A stretch of 64,000 nucleotides of DNA from Breznakibacter xylanolyticus (GTDB lineage Bacteria > Bacteroidota > Bacteroidia > Bacteroidales > Marinilabiliaceae): positions 230,940-294,939 of the forward strand of contig NZ_QKZK01000001.1 of the NCBI RefSeq assembly GCF_003254275.1. Direction: 5' to 3'. Positions 25,245 through 34,423 of this stretch are shown here, one piece after another. The number at the start of each line of letters is the position of its first letter. Positions within the stretch are counted from its first letter, which is position 1. Position numbers and translations under genes: made by a program. The notes below the pieces were generated by a model. The model was not told the origin of the DNA. It worked only from the letters and a program-made list of their open reading frames with translations, and did not search any database.

Positions 25245-26333
25245 ATGGCAAACGAAAATTCGTTGTTGATTCAGTTGCAGGGCATTCGTCTTCGTTTTGA
25301 AGAAGTGGCCACGCAAATCACTGATCCATCTGTGATTGTTGATCAAAAAAGGTTTGTGAAACTTAACAAGGAGTATCGCGAACTTGAAAAAGTGGTGGCT
25401 GCCCAAGATGAATATCGAAATGTGCTGGATAACATTCAGTCGGCGCGTCAGATTCTGAAAGACGAAACAGACGAGGAGCTTCGGGAGATGGCAAAAGCCG
25501 AGTTGGATGAATTAGAAGCTCGTCTACCCGAGATGGAAGAAAACATCAAGTTGTTACTCATTCCGGCTGATCCAGAGGATAGTAAGAACGCTGTGGTGGA
25601 GATACGTGCCGGTACAGGCGGTGACGAGGCCAGTATTTTTGCCGGCGATTTGTTTAGAATGTACACCAAGTTCTGCGAAAGTCGAAATTGGAAAATCGAG
25701 GTCACCAATGTGTCGGAGGGAACGGCCGGTGGATACAAAGAAATCGTCTTTAACGTGACCGGTGACGGAGTTTATGGCATTTTGAAATACGAATCGGGGG
25801 TGCATCGGGTGCAGCGAGTGCCTCAAACGGAGACGCAGGGACGTGTGCATACGTCGGCTGCATCGGTGGCTGTGCTGCCCGAGGCTGAAGAGTTTGATGT
25901 GGTGGTTAAAATGGAAGATATCCGTAAGGATACATACTGTTCGTCGGGCCCCGGCGGACAGAGTGTTAACACGACCTATTCGGCTATCCGACTAACGCAC
26001 ATTCCTACCGGGATTGTGGTGACATGTCAGGATCAAAAGTCTCAGTTGAAAAACTTTGATAAGGCATTGGTGGAGTTGCGAACCCGAATTTACAACCTCG
26101 AGTATCAGAAGTATCTGGACGAGATATCTTCTAAGCGTAAAACGATGGTTTCAACAGGTGATCGCTCTGCGAAAATTCGTACTTATAATTATCCTCAAGG
26201 TCGCATTACTGACCATCGCATTAATTTTACTTTATATAATTTGGCTGCTGCCATGGATGGTGAGATACAGTCGATTATTGATAAATTGATTATAGAGGAG
26301 AATGCTGAGCGTCTGAAAGCAAGTAGTTTGTGA
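25245..26333 (+). CDS. prfA: Peptide chain release factor 1
   Basis: 362 residues, normal length. RF1 recognises UAA and UAG stops and triggers peptide release. The GGQ catalytic motif is at 237-239 (CSSGPGGQSVNTTYSAIRLTH, split here as CSSGPGGQ and SVNTTYSAIRLTH). The codon-recognition domain lies before it, with the RVPQTETQGRVHTSA segment; the PxT tripeptide region matches RF1 rather than RF2. The C-terminus has the usual KIRTYNYPQGRITDHRIN. The ribosome would translate it from the same mRNA as purM (6-base gap); pyrF follows after 34 bases. Confidence 0.97.
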   Translation: MANENSLLIQLQGIRLRFEEVATQITDPSVIVDQKRFVKLNKEYRELEKVVAAQDEYRNVLDNIQSARQILKDETDEELREMAKAELDELEARLPEMEENIKLLLIPADPEDSKNAVVEIRAGTGGDEASIFAGDLFRMYTKFCESRNWKIEVTNVSEGTAGGYKEIVFNVTGDGVYGILKYESGVHRVQRVPQTETQGRVHTSAASVAVLPEAEEFDVVVKMEDIRKDTYCSSGPGGQSVNTTYSAIRLTHIPTGIVVTCQDQKSQLKNFDKALVELRTRIYNLEYQKYLDEISSKRKTMVSTGDRSAKIRTYNYPQGRITDHRINFTLYNLAAAMDGEIQSIIDKLIIEENAERLKASSL

Positions 26334-26367
26334 TGTTTTTTATTGAATTTATTAAAACGATAATGAT

Positions 26368-27195
26368 ATGACCCGGAGTGAATTGTTTGAACAAATACGC
26401 CGTAAGCGCAGCTATTTGTGCGTAGGCCTGGATACCGACATCAATAAAATTCCCCGTTATTTGCTCGATACGAGTGATCCGGTGTTTGCCTTTAATCAAC
26501 AGATTATTGATGCAACCCATGATTTGTGTGTGGCCTATAAACCCAATTTGGCTTTTTATGAGAGCTTGGGGGTAAATGGGTGGAACAGTCTTGAGAAGAC
26601 GGTCAATTACATCCGTTACAATTATCCCGATTTGTTTATTATCGCCGATGCCAAGCGTGGCGACATTGGAAACACTTCGGGTATGTATGCCAAAGCGTTT
26701 TTTGATGCCATGGATTTTGATGCTGTTACGGTGGCTCCCTATATGGGGGAAGATTCGGTGACTCCTTTTTTGACTTACGTGGGGAAATGGGTGATTTTGT
26801 TGGCTTTGACTTCCAATAAGGGAGCCTTCGATTTTCAGTTGATGACCGAAAATGGTGAAAAGCTCTACGAAAAAGTGTTGAAAACCTCTCAGTACTGGGG
26901 TACGTCCGATAACCTGATGTACGTGGTGGGGGCTACCAAGGCTGAAATGATTGCTGACATTCGTCAATTGGTTCCTGATCATTTTCTGTTGGTGCCGGGT
27001 GTCGGTGCTCAAGGCGGAAGCCTGCGCGAAGTGACCGAAAAGGGAATGAATGATCAGTGCGGTTTGTTGGTGAATTCGTCACGTCAGATTATTTATGCTT
27101 CGGATGGTGAGGATTTTGCTGCAAAAGCTCGTGAGGCTGCAAAAGAGGTGCAGATAGAAATGGAGGCGTTACTCGATGCACATCGTTTATTGTAA
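26368..27195 (+). CDS. pyrF: Orotidine 5'-phosphate decarboxylase (long, type 2)
   Basis: 275 residues. It makes UMP from OMP, the last step of pyrimidine synthesis. The type 2 family (about 270 residues, as in Bacteroides and mycobacteria) is shown by [30 protein letters not shown], the catalytic [39 protein letters not shown] and VPGVGAQGG. Third gene of the purM-prfA-pyrF run. Confidence 0.96.
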   Translation: MTRSELFEQIRRKRSYLCVGLDTDINKIPRYLLDTSDPVFAFNQQIIDATHDLCVAYKPNLAFYESLGVNGWNSLEKTVNYIRYNYPDLFIIADAKRGDIGNTSGMYAKAFFDAMDFDAVTVAPYMGEDSVTPFLTYVGKWVILLALTSNKGAFDFQLMTENGEKLYEKVLKTSQYWGTSDNLMYVVGATKAEMIADIRQLVPDHFLLVPGVGAQGGSLREVTEKGMNDQCGLLVNSSRQIIYASDGEDFAAKAREAAKEVQIEMEALLDAHRLL

Positions 27196-27261
27196 ATAAG
27201 TGGGTTTGGCATTGTTGTTGTATCGGTTTTGCCATTTTTAATCCTTTTAAATGATCTGTTT

Positions 27262-27912
27262 ATGCGTTTATATTTTAGTATGATGCTGATGGTTGTCTTG
27301 TTGCTTGCAGCAGAGAATCTGAGTGCACAGGTTGATCAAAAATATCGCATCGGGATGGTGTTTACCCCCCAGATTTCATGGTTGAAAACTGATAACAACA
27401 GTGCTGATAATGGTTCTGGTTTGTTTGGGTACAATTTTGGGGTTTCTGTCGATCGGTTTTTTACGCCCAATTATGCCATTAATACGGGGTTGACTATCAA
27501 TACCACCGGTGGTGTGTTGACTTATGGCCAAGGATTGTTGATGAATATCGGAGATAAGACCGAATTGTTGAAAAAAGTGACCTATCGCCTTAAATACATT
27601 GAAGTTCCGGTGGCACTCAAGTTGCGCACCAACGATTTTGGCCGTTTGGCTTATTATGGTGTGTTTGGGATGAGTGCCCAAATTGGCATCAAAAGTACCG
27701 ATGGGAACGATAATGAAATCAGTGATTACGTGCGTGATTTGAATACCGCTTACCATTTTGGCGGAGGTGCCGAATATTCGTTAGGGGGCTCTACTTATTT
27801 GTTGTTTGGGCTGCAGTTTCATAATGGATTGAATGACATTACCAAACATCCAGATTTTAGAGACAAGGCCATCCTGAACCGATTGGTGTTCAATATGGGG
27901 CTGATTTTTTAA
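27262..27912 (+). CDS. Outer-membrane beta-barrel protein (porin-like)
   Basis: 216 residues from ATG 27262 (MRLYFSMMLMVVLLLAAENLSAQ), giving a clean signal peptide cleaved after LSAQ; an in-frame ATG-less upstream extension to 27229 is unlikely. The mature part alternates polar and aromatic residues in short strands (TPNYAINTGLTINTTGG, VTYRLKYIEVPVALKLR, YHFGGGAEYSLGGSTYLLFG) and ends in the aromatic-type terminus NRLVFNMGLIF, as expected for the PF13568-like outer-membrane barrel group. Substrate unknown. A terminator hairpin follows at 27949. Confidence 0.85.
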   Translation: MRLYFSMMLMVVLLLAAENLSAQVDQKYRIGMVFTPQISWLKTDNNSADNGSGLFGYNFGVSVDRFFTPNYAINTGLTINTTGGVLTYGQGLLMNIGDKTELLKKVTYRLKYIEVPVALKLRTNDFGRLAYYGVFGMSAQIGIKSTDGNDNEISDYVRDLNTAYHFGGGAEYSLGGSTYLLFGLQFHNGLNDITKHPDFRDKAILNRLVFNMGLIF

Positions 27913-27948
27913 CGTTGGCTTCCTTTTTTTATGGGATAATGATTTGTG

Positions 27949-27980
27949 AATGGGCAGTTTTAAATAAGCTGCCCATTTTT
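27949..27980 (+). terminator. Terminator after the barrel gene
   Basis: AATGGGCAG (27949-27957) pairs perfectly with CTGCCCATT (27969-27977), followed by T residues. Confidence 0.82.
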
Positions 27981-27990
27981 GCTGCGTTTA

Positions 27991-28021
27991 TTTGGCAGAT
28001 GGTGAGCTTTTCGTATTTTTG
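27991..28021 (+). promoter_or_regulatory. Promoter of the Crp/Fnr regulator gene
   Basis: TTTG (27991-27994), 19-base spacer, TATTTTTG (28014-28021): one of the best -33/-7 pairs in this window. The ATG is 38 bases after the -7 box. Confidence 0.75.
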
Positions 28022-28058
28022 AAATGTTTTAGAACATAGTTTTAAAACACAAAAATTT

Positions 28059-28763
28059 ATGGGGAACAAGAAAAAAATAGTCGAGAAAGAACATACCATT
28101 AAGGACATACCACAAGTTTTTAATGTGTTGACGACCGAAGAACAGGCGTATTTGTTGCAAAATCATCAAACTCTCCGATTCAAAAAAAACGAGATTATTT
28201 ACCACGAAGGAGAACCTCCTTTGGGCTTGATGTGTTTGAGTGACGGTAAAGTCAAGATATTTAAAGAGGGAGTCGGAGGGCGTGATCAAATTGTGCGCAT
28301 GGCCAGTGGTGGATTCATTGGGTATCGTGCTTTTTTTGCCGGCGAAAGTCACATCGCTTCGGCTTTAGCCATGGAGTCTTGTGTGATTTTTTTGATCCCC
28401 AGTGATGTGATATATAAGCTTATGGAGTCGAATAATAAGCTTTGTATGAATATTATCCGATCGTTTGCATCGGAGTTGGGATTTACGCGTTATCGCATTG
28501 TGACCCTCACACAAAAGCATATTCGAGGTCGATTGGCCGAGAGTCTGGTGTTTTTGCGCGATATCTATGGGTACGAGGAAGACAATTGTACGCTTAGTAT
28601 CTATTTGTCACGTGAAGATTTGGCCAATTTCTCAAACATGACCACATCTAATGCCATCCGGACTTTATCCAATTTTGTCAATGAAAATGTGATTGCTGTT
28701 GACGGACGCATCATTAAAATTCTTGATGAGGCAAAACTGGAACGCATCTCCAAACTTGGTTAA
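28059..28763 (+). CDS. Crp/Fnr family transcriptional regulator
   Basis: 234 residues. An N-terminal cyclic-nucleotide-binding fold (about 25-145) includes LRFKKNEIIYHEGEPPLGLM and VKIFKEGVGGRDQIVRMAS; the long linker helix is followed by a winged helix with LSREDLANFSNMTTSNAIRTL as the recognition region. No Fnr-type cysteine cluster is present at the N-terminus, and the arginine/glutamate pattern of true cAMP binding is not convincing, so the ligand is unknown. The HTH core SNAIRTLSNFV differs from the Crp consensus RExxxR. Its stop codon directly abuts the stop of murF-alr on the other strand, with no base between. Confidence 0.9.
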   Translation: MGNKKKIVEKEHTIKDIPQVFNVLTTEEQAYLLQNHQTLRFKKNEIIYHEGEPPLGLMCLSDGKVKIFKEGVGGRDQIVRMASGGFIGYRAFFAGESHIASALAMESCVIFLIPSDVIYKLMESNNKLCMNIIRSFASELGFTRYRIVTLTQKHIRGRLAESLVFLRDIYGYEEDNCTLSIYLSREDLANFSNMTTSNAIRTLSNFVNENVIAVDGRIIKILDEAKLERISKLG

Positions 28764-31226
28764 TTATTCCTGGAAATAAACCCGAGGAACTCGTCGGCTA
28801 ATGCCGGTGAGCACTTCGTACGGAATGGTTCCAATGGCTTGCGACATCTCCCAAAGCGGGTTTTGGTCGCCAAATATAATCACTTCGTCACCCTCCCTTG
28901 CTTTGATGTTGGTGATATCCAACATGCAAATGTCCATGCAAACATTCCCCACAATGGGAGCTTCCTGCCCATTAATCATCATCTTTCCTACGCCGTTACT
29001 CAATCGTCTATCCAGTCCGTCGGCATACCCAATGGGAACTACGGCAATGGTGCCTTTCGAGGGCAGTTTGCCGCGTCGCCCGTAGCCGATGGTTTCGTCG
29101 GAATTAACCTCTTTGATTTGTGATATGTACGATTTAAGCGTGGCCACATTACGCATGCCCCGATGGTTGACGGCGCTGATGCCATACAATCCGATGCCCA
29201 AACGCACCATGTCGTACTGAGCCTGGGGGAATCGTTCGATACCCGACGAGTTGAGGATGTGACGCCAAAAATGGTAACCAACGGCCTGTTCGATAAGGCT
29301 GGTGGCTTGTTCAAATCGTTCTATTTGTTGTTGGGTAAATGCATCATGTTCGGGGGCTTCGCTTCCGACCAGGTGCGAGAAAGCGGTTTTGATTTTTAAT
29401 CGCGGATGATGTTTTAATTGTTCCGTAAGTTGAGGTATCTCAGTGGGCAAAAAACCCAATCGATACATTCCTGTATCTATTTTTAAATGAATGGGATATT
29501 CGTCAATGCCTTCGTTTTCGATGCACTGGGCAAATTCTGAGAGTAGTTTAAAGCTATATACTTCCGGCTCCAGGTCGTATTGCACCATTATGGGGAAGCT
29601 GCGTTTCTCTGGATTCATTACGATGATGGGCAAGGTGATGCCTGCACGGCGCAGTTCGATGCCTTCATCGGCAAAAGCCACGCCCAGGTAATCAACCTTT
29701 TGGTGTTGCAGCAGACCTGCAATTTCATACGAGCCGCTCCCGTACGAAAAGGCCTTGACCATTGCCAGTGTGCGGGTGCCGGGTTTGAGGCACGATCTGT
29801 AATAATTAAGGTTCGATGCAAGTGCATCCAGGTTGATTTCCATTACGGTCTGATGAAGCCTTTGTTCAAGATGCTCGGTGATGCGTTCGAACGTGAATTC
29901 CCGCGATCCTTTAATTAGTATCACTTCCCGATTGATTTTTTCACAAAGTTTTGAGCCTAAAAAATCGTCGGTAGAATGAAAAAACGATGTATTGCCGGTG
30001 AAAAGATGCGAGCAGGCTGATAGTTCATGACCGATGCCAATGAATCGGGTCACGCCTTTCTTTGCAACAAATTCTGCCACTCGCTTGTAGAGTTCCGTTT
30101 GTGGTAACCCGCTTTGGCGAATGTCCGACAGGATTAATGTTCGCGGCATCTCCTTTTGTCTGGCTTGCTGATTGAGGAAGTCAAGGGCGATTTCCAGCGA
30201 GGTGAAGTCCGAATTATAGGTGTCGTTAATGAGAAGACAGCCGTTTCGACCCTCTATTTGTTCCAATCGCATGGCTACGGGTTTGAGGCGTGCCACACGC
30301 TTGGTAAGCGTTTGAAGGTCGATGCCCTGATGTAGCACAAAGGTAACCGCATGCATGGCGTTTTCATACGATGCGGCATCGGTATAGGGGATGGTTAGTG
30401 TTGCTTGTCCTTCTGGTATTTCTATGTTGATTTCGGTGCCCGATGGTGTGATTTTTTTTGATTGAATTCTTAACCAGGCTTCGGAGGCAGTGCCCCAGCT
30501 AATTAGTTTTTTGTCATGAAAATGATTGACTATGGCTTGGTGGATGGGGGCGTGATCGCGACAGTAAAATAAGGTGTTGCAATCGACAAATAGCTTTAGT
30601 TTTTCGTCCAGCTTTTCTTCAATCGATTGGAAGTTTTCCTGATGTGCTTGCCCAATGTTAGTAATGAGTCCATACCCGGGCTGTATCATTTTTTGCAGGC
30701 GAATCATCTCGTTTTGGAACGAAATCCCTGCTTCAATGATGCCCAGTTGTGAACTGTTTTCAAGCAACCATAACGACAATGGCACCCCAACCTGGCTGTT
30801 GAAGCTGCGTGGCGAACGCGAGATGGGCATGTCGTCGCCAATTAGCTGTGCAATCCATTCTTTGACAATGGTTTTGCCGTTGCTGCCAGTGATGGCCATG
30901 ATGGGGTATGGCATTTGCTGACGATGCGCTTTGGCTATGTTTTGCAGGGCCGTTAGTGTGTTGTTAACTTTGATGAAGCAGATATTTTCAGCCCATTCGT
31001 TGGTGTCGAAGTCGTTGTTGACGACAAAATGGGTGATCCCTTGTGCAATGAGGTCGTTGATGTATTGATGTCCATCGTGGCGCTCGCCTCTGATGGCAAT
31101 GAAAAGGGTTTCGGGTGATGTAATGGGTTTGCGACTGTCGATGGAAAGGCGCGTGATGACCGATTGTGGAGTGCCAACAATGCGACCGTGTGCAAAGTCG
31201 GCTATTTGTGAGATGGTGTATGACAT
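28764..31226 (-). CDS. murF-alr: MurF-alanine racemase fusion (bifunctional)
   Basis: 820 residues. The N-terminal half (about 1-455) is a MurF-type ligase that adds D-Ala-D-Ala to UDP-MurNAc-tripeptide, with the ATP-binding GSNGKT at 114-119 and NDTYNSDFTSLEIAL further on. The C-terminal half (about 465-820) is a PLP-dependent alanine racemase that makes D-Ala, with the PLP lysine Lys491 in AMVKAFSYGSGSYE, the C-terminal tyrosine region IGYGRRGKL and MDICMLDI. Fusion joins production of D-Ala with use of the D-Ala dipeptide in peptidoglycan synthesis; I know it as a lineage trait of Bacteroidota. Downstream of tdk by 31 bases on the same strand, so likely co-transcribed. Confidence 0.96.
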   Translation of the reverse strand: MSYTISQIADFAHGRIVGTPQSVITRLSIDSRKPITSPETLFIAIRGERHDGHQYINDLIAQGITHFVVNNDFDTNEWAENICFIKVNNTLTALQNIAKAHRQQMPYPIMAITGSNGKTIVKEWIAQLIGDDMPISRSPRSFNSQVGVPLSLWLLENSSQLGIIEAGISFQNEMIRLQKMIQPGYGLITNIGQAHQENFQSIEEKLDEKLKLFVDCNTLFYCRDHAPIHQAIVNHFHDKKLISWGTASEAWLRIQSKKITPSGTEINIEIPEGQATLTIPYTDAASYENAMHAVTFVLHQGIDLQTLTKRVARLKPVAMRLEQIEGRNGCLLINDTYNSDFTSLEIALDFLNQQARQKEMPRTLILSDIRQSGLPQTELYKRVAEFVAKKGVTRFIGIGHELSACSHLFTGNTSFFHSTDDFLGSKLCEKINREVILIKGSREFTFERITEHLEQRLHQTVMEINLDALASNLNYYRSCLKPGTRTLAMVKAFSYGSGSYEIAGLLQHQKVDYLGVAFADEGIELRRAGITLPIIVMNPEKRSFPIMVQYDLEPEVYSFKLLSEFAQCIENEGIDEYPIHLKIDTGMYRLGFLPTEIPQLTEQLKHHPRLKIKTAFSHLVGSEAPEHDAFTQQQIERFEQATSLIEQAVGYHFWRHILNSSGIERFPQAQYDMVRLGIGLYGISAVNHRGMRNVATLKSYISQIKEVNSDETIGYGRRGKLPSKGTIAVVPIGYADGLDRRLSNGVGKMMINGQEAPIVGNVCMDICMLDITNIKAREGDEVIIFGDQNPLWEMSQAIGTIPYEVLTGISRRVPRVYFQE

Positions 31227-31257
31227 GTATGTATTGTCGTTGAAATACGCAAAAGCG

Positions 31258-31848
31258 TTAGGATGGTTTATTTGACTGAATGGCTTTGTGGTAACAAGTC
31301 CTGCAAAGGGGTTCGTAGGTAGATGTTTCTCCCAAAAGTAGTAATTGGTCGTTATTGGTGAGTCGGTGCGAGTAATGAGCCAAGTCGCCGCAGTGCATGC
31401 AAATGGCGTGAACCTTGGTGACGTATTCAGCCATGGCCATTAAAGCCGGCATGGGGCCAAATGGTTGCCCTTTAAAATCCATGTCAAGACCGGCAACAAT
31501 GACGCGAATGCCCTGATGTGCCAACAGGTTGCATACTTCCGGAAGATTGGGGTCGAAAAACTGAGCTTCGTCAATGCCCACTACGTCAATGTTTCCACAC
31601 AACAAGGGAATGTTGCCCGATGCGTCAACCGGCGTGGAGGCAATGCTGTTGGCATCGTGCGATACCACATGGGTTTGGCTGTATCGGATGTCGATGTTGG
31701 GTTTGAAAATTTCGACGGTCAAACCGGCAATACGCGCCCGCTTAAGACGCCTGAGCAGTTCCTCTGTTTTGCCCGAAAACATGGAGCCGCAGATGACTTC
31801 AATCCATCCTTTGCGGCGATCGCGCGGGGAGGTCTTTTCGAGAAACAT
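31258..31848 (-). CDS. tdk: Thymidine kinase
   Basis: 196 residues, the type II (TK1-like) size. It phosphorylates thymidine with ATP for nucleotide salvage. P-loop GSMFSGKT at 21-28; Walker-B like [11 protein letters not shown]; lasso-region zinc site from CMHCGDL and a distal LCRTCYHKA; substrate loop with TSTYEPLC. The first ATG gives a basic leader SPRDRRKGW as in other Bacteroidota Tdk. Transcribed from a divergent promoter region shared with the 31925 gene. Confidence 0.96.
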   Translation of the reverse strand: MFLEKTSPRDRRKGWIEVICGSMFSGKTEELLRRLKRARIAGLTVEIFKPNIDIRYSQTHVVSHDANSIASTPVDASGNIPLLCGNIDVVGIDEAQFFDPNLPEVCNLLAHQGIRVIVAGLDMDFKGQPFGPMPALMAMAEYVTKVHAICMHCGDLAHYSHRLTNNDQLLLLGETSTYEPLCRTCYHKAIQSNKPS

Positions 31849-31859
31849 GGGCTGACAGA

Positions 31860-31896
31860 TTGTTTTTTAATGACTATCGTTAACTTTGCAAAAGTA
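31860..31896. promoter_or_regulatory. Back-to-back divergent promoters (tdk and the 31925 gene)
   Basis: Plus strand: TTG at 31860-31862, 18 bases, TAACTTTG at 31881-31888. Minus strand: TACTTTTG (31896 to 31889). The two -7 boxes touch and form the near palindrome TAACTTTGCAAAAGTA, so both polymerases would compete for the same 16 bases. No clear -33 for the tdk side. Confidence 0.6.
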
Positions 31897-31924
31897 TAAA
31901 AACTGAGGGTCGAAAATTGTCATT

Positions 31925-32767
31925 ATGGAAAAAGATGTGTTGTTGTCTGTCATCATAAGCAATCTCAAGGAGGTTGAGATGATGGTGGATTCCTTTAAAG
32001 GGAAGGAGTTGGTGATTCCCGCTTTCGTAAAAGTCACCCTTACCAAACTTGATAATATTCGTCAGGAAATCGAACTTTTTGAACAACTGAATGCGATATC
32101 ATCTCAGCCGGTAAATATGCCCGATGTGGTTCATACTCCAGCTGTGCCGGTCGTATCGGAAGGTGCTGTAGCCGAAATAACTGCTGAAGTGCCCAATGTG
32201 ACTGTATCAGCATCGACTCCTCATCGTTCCGAAATGCTTCTTGAAGTGGTTTCTGAAGAACCAGTTGCTGAGACTAAGATTATTGATGCACCTTCCATTC
32301 ATATCGAAATTGATAAGCCCGAAATCATGGCGCCGACGATACCTTCGGTGCCTGTTGATGATACTCCAACGGTCGAACCTTCTGCACCCAAGCCTATAAT
32401 TGAGAAGCCATCTTATCATCAGGAGCCTTCAGTCAAATCCAAACACACTTCTTTGGGTGATACCTTAGGTGGTGATAAGACGTCGTTGATCGATAAAATG
32501 GCGTCAGGACGTGATAGTGCCGGTTCAGCCACACAGGGAGCCCGTGTTGATGACATTCGTAAGGCCATTGGGATTAACGATCGCTTTTTGTTCTCCCGCG
32601 AGTTGTTTGGTAGCAATAATAGTTTGATGGAGCAGACAATTTTACAAATCAATGGTTTTAAAACCTACGATGAGGCCATGCAATTTCTGATTGCCAATTT
32701 TAACTGGCAAAGTAGCGACAGTACAGTGATGGCGTTTATGAATGTCGTGAAGCGGCGTTTTATTTAA
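31925..32767 (+). CDS. Conserved Bacteroidales hypothetical protein
   Basis: 280 residues, function not recognised. Three parts: an N-terminal helical segment (about 1-60, SNLKEVEMMVDSFKGKEL), a long Val/Pro/Glu-rich and probably disordered middle (about 62-165), and a conserved C-terminal region (about 175-280) with VDDIRKAIGINDRFLFSREL, LMEQTILQINGFKTYDEA and FLIANFNW. I associate the C-terminal block with uncharacterised Bacteroidales proteins found beside tdk and rsmI, as here. No signal peptide or membrane helix. It is 18 bases upstream of rsmI, so likely co-transcribed. Confidence 0.85.
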   Translation: MEKDVLLSVIISNLKEVEMMVDSFKGKELVIPAFVKVTLTKLDNIRQEIELFEQLNAISSQPVNMPDVVHTPAVPVVSEGAVAEITAEVPNVTVSASTPHRSEMLLEVVSEEPVAETKIIDAPSIHIEIDKPEIMAPTIPSVPVDDTPTVEPSAPKPIIEKPSYHQEPSVKSKHTSLGDTLGGDKTSLIDKMASGRDSAGSATQGARVDDIRKAIGINDRFLFSRELFGSNNSLMEQTILQINGFKTYDEAMQFLIANFNWQSSDSTVMAFMNVVKRRFI

Positions 32768-32785
32768 TGTGTTAATTTTTTTTCT

Positions 32786-33469
32786 ATGTCAGCACGGCAA
32801 CCGCGCTTGTTTTTGGTTCCTACTCCCATTGGAAACCTTGAGGATATGACTTTTCGGGCTGTTCGGATTCTGAAAGAAGTCGATTTTATTTTGGCAGAGG
32901 ACACTCGTACCAGCGGGGTGTTATTGAAGCATTTTGGAGTTGAAACCAAGATGTTTTCTCATCACAAATTCAATGAGCACGCATCTTTGAATGTCATTAT
33001 TCGGAGACTGGAAGCCGGTGAGCGTGCTGCTTTGATTTCCGATGCCGGAACGCCCGCGATTTCCGATCCCGGTTTCTTAATTGTCCGTGCCTGTCTCGAA
33101 GCGGGTCTTGAAGTGGAGTGTTTGCCGGGTGCCACTGCTTTTGTGCCGGCCTTGGTCACGTCGGGTCTCCCCAACGATCGGTTTTGTTTCGAAGGTTTTT
33201 TGCCTCAAAAAAAAGGTCGTCAAACCCGTTTCGAGCTTCTTCGAGAAGAATCTCGAACCATGATTTTCTATGAATCCCCTTTTCGGTTGGTCAAGACACT
33301 TGAGCAGTTAGCTTTGGTTTGTGGTGATGACCGAAAGGCTTCTGTGTCGCGTGAAATCAGTAAATTGCACGAAGAAAATAAAACAGGTACCTTGGCTGAA
33401 TTGGTGCAATATTTTAATTCAAAAACCGTTAAAGGTGAAATTGTCATTGTTGTTGATGGCAAACATTAA
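32786..33469 (+). CDS. rsmI: 16S rRNA (cytidine1402-2'-O)-methyltransferase
   Basis: 227 residues. RsmI uses SAM to 2'-O-methylate C1402 in the ribosomal P site. Tetrapyrrole-methylase-type fold with LFLVPTPIGNLEDMTFRAV, FILAEDTRTSGVLLKHF, LISDAGTPAISDPGFL, CLPGATAFVPALVTSGLP and GFLPQKKGRQTRF. It lacks the extra C-terminal domain of the E. coli enzyme (286 residues), which agrees with Bacteroidota homologues. Between the 31925 hypothetical gene and a lipoprotein gene 26 bases downstream; likely one operon. Confidence 0.95.
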   Translation: MSARQPRLFLVPTPIGNLEDMTFRAVRILKEVDFILAEDTRTSGVLLKHFGVETKMFSHHKFNEHASLNVIIRRLEAGERAALISDAGTPAISDPGFLIVRACLEAGLEVECLPGATAFVPALVTSGLPNDRFCFEGFLPQKKGRQTRFELLREESRTMIFYESPFRLVKTLEQLALVCGDDRKASVSREISKLHEENKTGTLAELVQYFNSKTVKGEIVIVVDGKH

Positions 33470-33495
33470 TTAATCCATAAAACCACTTTTTTAAA

Positions 33496-34365
33496 ATGAA
33501 GAACTTATTCTTATTAGCAACTGTGTTGCTGGGTGTATTGGCCTCATGTTCAGGCCCCAGTTCTAGTGAATTGAAACAAAAAAACGACTCCCTCATTTTA
33601 GTGATGGCCGCAAAAGATCGCGCTCAAAATGATTTGGTGAATTCGTTGGTCGAAATTGATGAGAACCTTTCACAAATTAAAGAAAAGGAGAACATCATCA
33701 CTTTGAATGCGGCTGAAGCCGGAACTAATCCGGATATCAAAGAGCGAATCAACAAGGATATAAAGTTGATTTACGATTTAATGGTTCAAAACCAGGAGAA
33801 AATTGCCAAATTGGAGAAACAACTGAAATCAACCAATGTGGACAATGCCAACATGAAAAAGCTCATCGCCAGTTTGAATGAGCAAATTCGTGAGAAAACT
33901 GAAGAAATCATGCGATTGAACGATCAGTTGAAAGAGAAGAATATTGAAATTGAGTCGTTGAATCTCACCTTGGGCAATATTCGAACCAGTTTGGATTCGG
34001 TGTCTACCGTTAGTCGCGAAACCGCTGATAAGTTGACTCAAACAACCGATGAATTGTATACTGCTTATTATGTGATTGGTACATCTAAGGAGTTGGCTTC
34101 AAGAAATATCATCAACAAAGAAGGTTTCTTAAACACCAAAACTGCAGTGTTAAAAAAAGATTTTGATGCCCAATATTTTACAGAGGTTGACATTCGTCAA
34201 ACCGATGAAGTTGTATTGTACAAGAAAAAAGTGAAAGTGCTCACCAATCATCCTCAAAGCAGTTATGAATTAAAAGTTGGTGATGATGAAAATCTTACTC
34301 TGGTTATCCTCAATAAAAATGAGTTTTGGAGTGTTTCTAAATATCTGGTTATTCAGGTGAATTAA
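33496..34365 (+). CDS. Coiled-coil lipoprotein
   Basis: 289 residues. Lipoprotein signal with Cys18 (LLGVLASC). Residues about 25-190 are almost all coiled coil (KDRAQNDLVNSLVEIDENL, KIAKLEKQLKSTNVDNANM, IREKTEEIMRLNDQL), followed by a compact C-terminal domain with AYYVIGTSKELASRNII, DFDAQYFTEVDIRQTDEVV and ending EFWSVSKYLVIQVN. The C-terminal block is strongly conserved in Bacteroidales. Some relatives have, I believe, been named Cbp1-like collagen-binding adhesins; that is from memory and not supported by the sequence itself. A terminator follows. Confidence 0.87.
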   Translation: MKNLFLLATVLLGVLASCSGPSSSELKQKNDSLILVMAAKDRAQNDLVNSLVEIDENLSQIKEKENIITLNAAEAGTNPDIKERINKDIKLIYDLMVQNQEKIAKLEKQLKSTNVDNANMKKLIASLNEQIREKTEEIMRLNDQLKEKNIEIESLNLTLGNIRTSLDSVSTVSRETADKLTQTTDELYTAYYVIGTSKELASRNIINKEGFLNTKTAVLKKDFDAQYFTEVDIRQTDEVVLYKKKVKVLTNHPQSSYELKVGDDENLTLVILNKNEFWSVSKYLVIQVN

Positions 34366-34382
34366 TTATCTTTGTTTCTCAT

Positions 34383-34412
34383 AAAAAGCCTGCTGTTGCG
34401 GGCTTTTTTTTT
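34383..34412 (+). terminator. Terminator of the 31925-rsmI-lipoprotein operon
   Basis: AAGCCTGC (34386-34393), loop TGTT, GCGGGCTT (34398-34405), T run to 34412; one G-U pair. Confidence 0.87.
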
Positions 34413-34423
34413 ACATGTTTGCT

